Shown: positions 1-8,000 of the stretch, one piece after another
How positions within the stretch are numbered: position 1 is the first letter of the stretch
How the letters are laid out: each line of letters starts with the position of its first letter
Assembly: GCA_023053685.1 (NCBI GenBank)
Contig: JALIGW010000058.1
Coordinates: forward strand, 1,328,637 to 1,392,636
Source: Diadophis punctatus similis
Lineage: Eukaryota; Chordata; Lepidosauria; Squamata; Dipsadidae
DNA: 64,000 nt
Direction of reading: 5' to 3'
Position numbers and translations under genes: made by a program
The notes under the pieces: model-generated
Told to the model about the DNA's origin: nothing
Seen by the model: only the letters and a program-made list of their open reading frames with translations
Database searches by the model: none

Positions 1-152
1 ACCAACATTGTTTGGTCGATGGGACCTGGAGGAGGCCAACTCTGTGGGACCTAACCGGTCGTAGGGAGGTATGCGGCAGGATGCGGTCCAGAAGATAGCC
101 TGGCCCTGAGCCATGTAGGGTTCTAAAGGTAACGACCAACACCTTAAATTGG
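1..152 (-). mobile_element. L2-like LINE fragment (antisense)
   Basis: The reverse complement closely matches the plus-strand L2-like fragment at 36419-36870, in the part encoding the C-terminal end of ORF2. It is cut by the window edge on the left and joins CR1 sequence near 153. No intact reading frame. Confidence 0.6.
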
Positions 153-660
153 ATCCGGAGATAGCTGGTTGTCTATCAAGACTCCAAGATCCCTCTCACA
201 GTCACTGCTATTAAGCCTGATTTCACCCAGTTTATATGTATACTTTTGGTTTTTCTTACCTAAGTGTAGGACTTTATTTATTTATTTATTTATTTGGTTT
301 TCTTACATGCCGCCCAACTCCCGAGGGACTCAGGGCGGCGTACAGCACAAAAAAAATACAAGAATAACCAATAAACTTTACTTTTCTCTACATTGAATTT
401 CATTTTGTTAGATAGGACCCAGTGTTCAAGTCTATCAAGATCCATCTGGATCTTGAGCCTATCTTCTAGGGTGTTAGCTATTCCTGCCAGCTTAGTATCA
501 TCTGCAAATTTGGTAAGTTCTCCTTCTATTCCCTCATCTAAGTCATTTATGAAGATATTGAAGAGTACTGGGCCTAAGACGGAGCCTTGTGGTACCCCAC
601 TGCTTACTTCCCTCCATGTGGACAGACCCATTAAGGACTACTCGTTAAGTACAGTTTGAG
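153..660 (-). mobile_element. CR1 LINE reverse-transcriptase fragment, interrupted
   Basis: On the minus strand this reads as CR1 reverse transcriptase around the catalytic region ([13 protein letters not shown], then FADDTKLAG). It aligns with the better copy at 33121-34730. A LINE tail (about 276-381, with the GCCGCCC...GGGCGGC end and ATTT repeats) is inserted in it and breaks the frame. A dead 5'-truncated copy. Confidence 0.8.
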
Positions 661-1045
661 TACGGAGGAGGAGGAGGAGGAGGACTGTGGAATCCTTTGT
701 GGTCTTTGAGCTTGGTGATTTTCTTGCAGACATTTTATGATCCAACTAAGGAACATCATCAGTGCTAGAAGGGAATGGGGTTAGTGGAGTGGAGAAGGAG
801 ATGAGGAGGAGTTAGGAGGAGGAGGAGGACTGTAGGGTCCTTGATGCTCTCTGAGCTTGGTGGTTTTTTTGCAGACATTTCATGACTCAACTTGGTAATA
901 TGATCAATGCTAGAGAGAAATAGAATTGGAGGAGGAGGAGGAGGAGGAGGAGGAGCGCTGATGAGGTTGCCTAGTTGGGTAATGAAACATCTGCAAGAAA
1001 ACTACCAAGTTCAGAGAACGCCAAGGACCCCACAATGTTATATGA
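660..1045. repeat. GGA-rich interspersed repeat
   Basis: Two tandem, diverged copies of a module that includes ggtggttttcttgcagac, a degenerate gtaa(c/t)at(c/g)atcagtgctaga core and a (GGA)n block. The same module recurs, often partly inverted, near 10990-11290, 47085-47400, 54395-54650, 55600-55770 and 56135-56260. Coding potential is nil. It often lies near Penelope-like fragments, but its class is not established. Confidence 0.55.
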
Positions 1046-1090
1046 CATATAAATCTAATCTTCTAGGATGTGCCTTCAGGAGTTGTAGGT

Positions 1091-1384
1091 CAGTGATGGT
1101 GAACCATTTTGGCACCGAGTGTCCAAACCGGAATGTGCGTGTGCATGTGCGCCGGCCCCCCAGAAACTCAAAGACCAGCTGGCTGGTGCATATGCGCACC
1201 AGCCACCTGGTCTCCTGGTTTCCTGCGCATGCATGCACAACCGGCCAGATGGTCTTCGCATGCACCGGAGCGCCAGAAACCCAAAGATTAGGTGACTGGC
1301 ACGTGCATGCGCACCGGGTAGCTGGTCTTCGGTTTCCGGGGCTCCGGCACGTGTGAAGATCAGCTGGCCAGCGTGCATGCATGG
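1091..1384. mobile_element. hAT-type MITE (GATGGCGAACC family)
   Basis: Starts with cagtgatggtgaacc, the left terminus shared with elements at 5573, 10385, 38069, 39424 and 44120. It is flanked by the 8-bp duplication ttgtaggt (1083-1090 and 1385-1392). The interior is rich in alternating CpG/TpG such as catgcgca. The right inverted terminus is eroded. It sits inside a CR1 3' end that resumes at 1385. Confidence 0.7.
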
Positions 1385-1515
1385 TTGTAGGTGCTCCATT
1401 ACTGCTTTTAAGAAGATACTGAACAGCATTTGTCTGAAATGGTGTAGGGTCTCCTGCTTGAGCAGGGGGTTGGACTAGAAGACTTCCAAAGTCCCTTCCA
1501 GCTTCTATTCCATTA
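1385..1515 (+). mobile_element. CR1 3' end
   Basis: Contains the diagnostic CR1 tail (gagcagggggttggactaga, then agtcccttccagc and an attctat-rich end). The upstream part of the same copy lies just before 1083, split by the MITE at 1091-1384. Confidence 0.8.
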
Positions 1516-1841
1516 CTATTATTTCTATTCTATAGATCCATCATAGAGTCTGTTAGCAACCGTTCCACTCTCAAGCGTTGAACTCAACTCACAGAAGCTT
1601 CTGCCCTCCACAAGTGGGGTCAGATGTTCCGTGACCCCCAGAGAGGCTTTCTCAGACAATTCCTGACCGGTACATCTGTCTGGGATTGGAAGCATAACCG
1701 GAAGACTTTCTTTCTTGCCGCCATGAGTGGAAATGTCGACCTCTCCTTTTCACCCAAGCCACGTCCTGGTTCTTCTCCGGAGGATTCTCCTCTTTCTTCT
1801 CCCTCCCTCCCTCCCCCCCCCCCTCTGCAGCATTGTTGTTT

Positions 1842-1866
1842 GGGCTGGGCTGGGCTGGGCTGGGCT
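1842..1866 (+). repeat. (GGGCT)5 minisatellite upstream of the promoter
   Basis: Five GGGCT units lie 42 bp upstream of the TATA box at 1909, preceded by a C/T-rich tract (about 1790-1825). The spaced G-triplets could form a G-quadruplex on the coding strand. Any role in promoter activity is a guess. Confidence 0.6.
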
Positions 1867-1908
1867 TGAGTGTGGAAAAGTCACCTTCTATGCTGGTGAG
1901 GTCTGGGA

Positions 1909-1914
1909 TATAAG
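1909..1914 (+). promoter_or_regulatory. TATA box of the Kunitz/WAP inhibitor gene
   Basis: TATAAG in the context gggatataagaag, 54 bp upstream of the start codon at 1963. It predicts transcription starting near 1935-1942 and a very short 5' UTR without an intron. A TATA box this close to a signal-peptide exon suits a tissue-restricted secretory gene. Confidence 0.6.
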
Positions 1915-1962
1915 AAGCCAGCTGTGATTGAGGGACAGAGGGAATTGGGTCTTGGGCACGCC

Positions 1963-2062
1963 ATGGGACCTTCCGGCCTCTTCCTCTTCCTCCTCCTCCT
2001 CTCCACGGGGCGTGCTCTGTTCCCCATCTCCCTGCCAACGGGGACTATGAAGCTTCCTTTAG
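1963..2062 (+). CDS. Exon 1: signal peptide
   Basis: ATG in good context (cgccATGg) begins a leader with the hydrophobic core LFLFLLLL and likely cleavage after GRA (residue 18). The donor gtgagt starts at 2063 after one base of codon 34 (phase 1). This start was chosen because it gives a leader, lies just downstream of a TATA box and splices in frame to the Kunitz exon. Confidence 0.82.
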
Positions 2063-5000
2063 GTGAGTAAGGATGCGGGGGTCCTTGGTGCTCCTCTGAG
2101 CTTGGTGGTTTTCCTGCAGGACCCAAAGGTTCTTTTTCAAAAGGCAACTGGACTGGACTTTGGTTTTTTTCCTTGAAGACATTTCACCTCTCATCCAAGA
2201 AGCTTCTTCACTTCTGAAGAGCTGAAGAAGCTTCCTGGATGAGAAGCGAAAGGTCTTCAAGGGGGAAAAAAAAGTCCAGTTGCCTTTTGAAAAAGCACCT
2301 TTGGGACAACCGTGGCCTGGATGATGGAGAATCTCCATAGACATTTTCTTGCAGATGTTTTGTTACCAAATCAGGAGTTGTCGTCCTTCCCTCTCCTGCA
2401 ACTTGGATCCAGGTTTTCAGGGTGTCACCTTCAGCCCCGAGCGGCCTGTGTTTGCAGGAACCCTCCTCCTGTCCTTACACTAAGGTGACCAGACGTCCCG
2501 CTTTTGGCGGGACAGACCCGCTTTTCAAGCGTGTGTCCCGCGTCCCGCATTCTTTTCAAAAAGTCCCGCTTTTTTTAAAAAGAATGCCGAAACAGCGGGA
2601 CGTCTGGTCACCTTAGAGGGGAAGCAAAAGAGAGGTACCGGAAGCAAGTCGGGTGGAATTCCAGCGAGGCGGCTGCCTGCTGGGGGGAGGGGGAAGGGAG
2701 GCTGCTCCTACTCTCCTTCCTCCGCCCCATCCCTAGCCCCGCCCTCGGAGGCGCCGCTGCTGTTGGGAGGGGTGAGGGACGAGGAGCCGTCGCCGCTTTG
2801 AGCTCACGAGCGGCCCCTCCGGCGGCGCAAACAGCCCTTCCTCGTCCCCCTCCCCTTTCTTCCCCCCGTTGCCTCGCTGCCGCCGTTGCCCTGGGGCCGG
2901 GCGGGCGACCGGGAGACCGCGGCACTTGGATGCCTGGAGCAGGTAAGCTGCCGGCTGCCTCCTTTCCCCGTCTCCCGCCTCCCGTTCGTTGCTTGCCAGC
3001 CCGGCCGAAGGGGAGGCGGGAGGCGAGGAAAGGCCTCCCGAAGGGGAGGCGGGCTCCCGAAGGGCTGCCGGCTCCCGAAGGGGAGGCGGGAGGCCTTTCC
3101 TCGCCTCCCGCCTCCCCTTCGGGAGCCGGCAGCCCTTCGGGAGCCCACCTCCCCTTCGGGAGGCCTTTCCTCGCCTCCCGCCTCCCCTTCGGGAGCCGGG
3201 AGCCCTTCGGGAGCCCGCCTCCCCTTCGGGAGGCCTTTCCTCGCCTCCCGACTCCCCTTCGGCCGGGCTGGCAAGCAACGAACGGGAGGCGGGAGACGGG
3301 GAAAGGAGGCAGCCGGCAGCTTACCTGTCGCGAGCTCCAGGCATCCAAGCGCCCTCCCGCCTCCCCCCCCCACCTGGACGCCGACATTTGCTGTTTTGCC
3401 CTCTGCGCATGCACAGCGTTCTGCGCATGCGCAGAGGGCAAAACAAATGGCGGCGCCCAGGCGCCCCCCCCCCCGTCCCGCTTAAAAAAAAATAAATCTG
3501 GTCACTTTACCTTACACTGACCACTGGGATGGGGAACACTGAGCCGAGGTGGCGCAGTGGTTAAAGTGCAGCACTGCAGGCTACTTCAGCTGATTGCTAG
3601 TTCAGCAGTTCAGCTGTTCAAATCTCACCGGCTCAAGGTTGACTCAGCCTTCCATCCTTCTGAGGTGGGTAAAATGAGGACCCAGATTGTTGGGGGCAAT
3701 ATGCTGAACTCTGTAAACCGCTTAGAGAGGGCTGTAAAGCACTATGAAGCGGTATATGTCTAAGTGCTAGTGCTATTGCTAAGAAAAGGCAACCCCCTCC
3801 CGCAAGACTGTACAGCCCAAAGTTTGTGGGATGCAAATTGGCAATTTTATCTTGCAATTTCGTTATTATTATTATTATTATTTGCACTATTTTTAATCCT
3901 TTTCGTGAAGGGGAGTGACTTTTGCAAAGCCGCTCCAAAACTCTTCTGATCAGAGCAACAAATAACCCCCCCACCCCCCACCCCCGTGAATGAGTAAACA
4001 TACAAAGTGAGTATCTTCCTAAAGTACTCAAGTGGCAGGAAGACAATCTCCGGAATTAAGGAGGAATTTCCTGACAGTGAAAACAATTAATCGGTGGAAT
4101 GGCTTGCCTCCAGAAGTTGTGGAGGGTTTTCAAGAAGAGATTGGACATCCATTTGTCCGGAATGGTAGGGTTTCCCGCCTGAGCAGGGGGTTAGACTAGA
4201 AGACCTCCAAGATCCCTTCCAATTCTGGACTGTGCTGTTCTGTTCTGCAAAGCCCCTGAGGGCAGGGCAAGAAGAAATGGGTGGAAGCTCATTAGAGAGA
4301 GATTCAATGTGGAAATAAGGGGGCGGGATTTCCTGATTATTAATCAGTGGAACTACTTATTGCCCAGAGTTGTGGGTGCTCCATTGTGGAGGTTTTCAAA
4401 AATCTGACCCAGATATTCCGAGGACCTTGGGCAGAGGTTGGACTAGAAGACCTCCAAGGTCTCTTCCAGCCCTTGGATTCTCAGAAACGAGCATTGGTCC
4501 ATCGCTTCCCCAACAGACATCCTACAAGCTCCCTTCTACCCCCAAGCTTCCCTCTCCAAAATCAGCCCAAGGGAGGCACAAAATCACACATCAGTGGCTT
4601 TGTCTCCTCTGCTTCCTTGGGCACATGATTCCGATTTTGGAGAAGCCATGGTCCAGCAGCTCCCTCACCCCGCTCCTGCTTCTGACTCATTTCAAGACAC
4701 ATTTGTTCCGGTTGTGAATGGGCCTCCCGAATCGGTGTGACTGGGCGTTTCTGTTGTATCCGTCGTTCACACTCATTCGTTTTTTCTGAGCATTCGTTGT
4801 GGGCAACATTTCAATTTTATTTTCCGTTGCGTGCTTCTTCACCACTTCGCCATGCTTCCTGGATTGCTGACACTGCTAGTCCTCAACTTACAACTGTTCG
4901 TTTAGTGACCATTCCAACTTACAACGGCACTGAAAAAAGTGACTGAGGACCATGTTTCACACTTATGACCATTGCAGAATCCCCATGGTCGGCCAGAGTC

Positions 5001-8000
5001 CATGTTGAATTGGGCGGCATATAAACTGGACCATAATAAATAAATGGTCACGTGATCAAAATTCAGCCGCTTGGCAACTGGTTCACATTTATGACGGTTG
5101 CAGTATTCTGGGGTCATGTGATCCCCTTTTGCGACCTTCTGACCTTCAGTGCTCCATCACTGAAGACTTTAAAAAGGGCTAGTACCAGACTAAGAAGATT
5201 CAAATAGCTTATGAATGAAACATTTTTAATTTTTAGTTTAAGTTTAAAGGGTTTCGAGCTATAAGGAGTTAAAGATTTAGAGAGATTTTGAAGTCAATAA
5301 TTTGTTAACATATTTTAGTTCTATGTTTGCGAATACTATACCCTGTGCTTGTTCTGGGAAGTCTAGGGAGGGGGGTGGGGGAGATGGGGGTGGGAGGGCA
5401 AGGGGGGAGGGGTGGGGGGAGGGGGGAAGGGGTGGGGAAAATGTTTGTACTACCTATAAAACTTTTTAATTAAAAAAAAGGGCTGGACTAGAAGACCTCC
5501 AAGGTCCCTTCCAGCTCATTCTCTTCTCTTCTCCAAGAGACTGGACCGCCATTTGTCTGAAATGATATAGGGCAGTGATGGCGAACCTTTTTCGGCTCTG
5601 GTGCCAAAAGGGTGCGCGTGCACGTGATAGCTTGCGTGTGAGTGCCCACACCCATAATGCAATGCCCTGCGCATGCGCACAACCCCCCTCCCCCGCGCTG
5701 TCCTCCCCTGCGCATGCGCACAGGCCTCACTGAAGCCTCCAGACTTCCGGTAGGCTCATTGGGCTGTTTTTCGCTCTCCCCGGGGGTCAGGAAAGCCTCC
5801 TGGAGCCTGGGGATGGCGAAAAACGGCCCAACTGGCCAATAGGAAGTTCGGAAACGAAAGGGAAGTGGAGCTGCCCTGCTACTTACCTCCAGGTAGTTGC
5901 AGCCAGGCCTCCCACCCCTCGGCCCGTTTCTTCTGCAGCCGATAAGGCTTTCCTGAAGGCCTCTGTGGCCGATAACAGATAACAGCTACTAAGAGTGAGT
6001 CTGTTATCGGCTGCAGAGGCCTTCGGGAAAGCCTTGCCGGCTGCAGAAGAAATGGGCCGAGGGGTGGGAGGCCTGGCTGCAACTGTCCAAAGCCCAAGAA
6101 GTTCCTGAAGGCCTCTAAAAGAGAAAAGAAGTTGACACAAGTGAACTTCCGGTTGGCCCGTTGGGCCGTTTTCGCCATGGGGAGAGCGAAAATGGCCAAA
6201 AAGGCCGAAAAATCAGCTGGCCAGCGCACGCATGCGCGCTGGAGCTGACATAGGGCAACGCCTGGCGTGCCCTCAGATATGGCTCCACGTGCCATAGGTC
6301 CCCAGGGAGTAGGGCGGCCTATAAGAATCCCAAATAAAATAAATAAATCAAATAGGTTCGCCATCACTGCTATAGGGTCTCCTGTTGAGCAGGGGGTTGA
6401 GCTAGAAGACCTCCAAGGTCCCTTCCAGCTCTATCATTCTATGTTCAAGCGAAGTTGGACCTAGGCAGCCACCCTAGCAGGGCCAGGAGTGTGTGACACA
6501 AGAGTTGTGGGCCGAGGAAGATGCCGCTTGCCTTTGGGGAAAGGACAGGCCTGGAATGGTGTAGTGTCTCCTGCTTGAGCAAGGGGTTGGACTGGAAGAC
6601 CTCCGAGGTCCCTTCCAACTCTGTCATTCTGTTATTTGGCTTTTGCAGTTGTGGGTCGTTCCCGTTCTTTGCTCCCAAATGTTTGCAGCCTTCCTCTCGT
6701 CTCTGGGTCCTGCTTTGCCCGGCTTGAGCGGTGGTATTACCACCCGGAGCTGAGACAGTGTCTGAAGTTCAACTATGGCGGATGCGGAGGGAATTCGAAT
6801 AACTTCATGACACAGGAGGGCTGTGAGCGTGCCTGTTCCCCCTCAGGTAAGACCCCCTCCTTTCAGAGGAGAGAGAGGGAGGGAGGGAGGGGGAGAGAGG
6901 GAGGGGGAGAGGGAGGGAGGGGGAGGGAGAGGGAGGGAGAGAGAGAGAGAGAAAGAGAGAGACAGAGAGAGAGACAGACAGAATGGCAAAGATTTGGGGC
7001 TATGGCCTGCCTGGTCTCCTTGGATGCCTGGAAGCCGGCTGAACAATCCTGCCACCTTCTCCGCCCAGAGAGGCTCGGTGGGCAGCTATGGCAACATCAG
7101 GAGCTGTGTGGCTTTCAACTGGGGGGGGGTCCACTGGGGGCTATCATTACTCCCTTGGTTCTCTCCATCACCATCGGGCAAAGTTGGAGGTGCCAGTTTG
7201 CCAGTGGGTGAAACTTGGGGAGAACATTTTGCACTCAAGTTGTGGGGGGGCTACACTGCCATTCTGCCCAATTTCCTTCATTAATCCCCGGGAGGGAAAC
7301 ATTTGGGGGAGAAGTGAGCAAGTCTCTCTTGCTGCCCATTCACCCCGCCCCACCCCAAAATTTCCAAATCCCCCCTTCCTCAAATGATTGGTTAACCTGT
7401 GTGTTCTGTGGCTGCTGCTCCTTCCCCACAGGACTTTTGAGGAGGGGGAGGGGAGGAAAAAGAGAGGGAGGAGGAAGAGGAGGAGGAGGGGAAGGAAAGG
7501 AAGGGGTGGGGGAGATTGCTACTTGTGCCAAGGGGGGCTCTGGTCAGGGACTCCCTCCAAAGGGTTCGGGCCGACCTCCACCCCCCCAAAGGTTCAAGCG
7601 GAGTGGGGGGGGAGACGCACCCGCCTTGCTCTCCTTCTCTTCCTCTTCCAGCCCCGGTCAGGCCCAGATCCTGTCCGCCCCCCTTGGCCTTCCCGGACAA
7701 GCGTTGCGGCCAGTTCTGCTCTTCGGACGACAGCTGCCCGGGTGCCCAGCGCTGCTGCGACACTGGCTGCGGGCACCAGTGCCACCTGCCTGCAGGAGGT
7801 AGTGCTCCCCTCCCTGGCCAGCCACCCCATGGAAGGAGGGCTGGGAAAGGGGGGAGACTGGACCCACCGTGATGCCCCCCTCCCCACACACCTTTTGCCC
7901 TTCCGCTCTTCCCCAGACCCAGCTCCTGGGTCGGAAGGTGGGGGTGCTGCCCTCGCCCCCCTCCGGACGTCCACAGCCTGCGGGCGCTGTCCGTGCCCCC

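Noticed and set aside
2608..3520. Long Gly/Pro/Arg-rich frames on both strands
   Set aside because: Produced by inverted GC-rich repeats inside a hAT-like element; the frames mirror each other on opposite strands.
3541..3782. Functional tRNA gene suggested by A- and B-box motifs
   Set aside because: No cloverleaf or anticodon stem; the sequence is a dispersed SINE with three further copies in the window.
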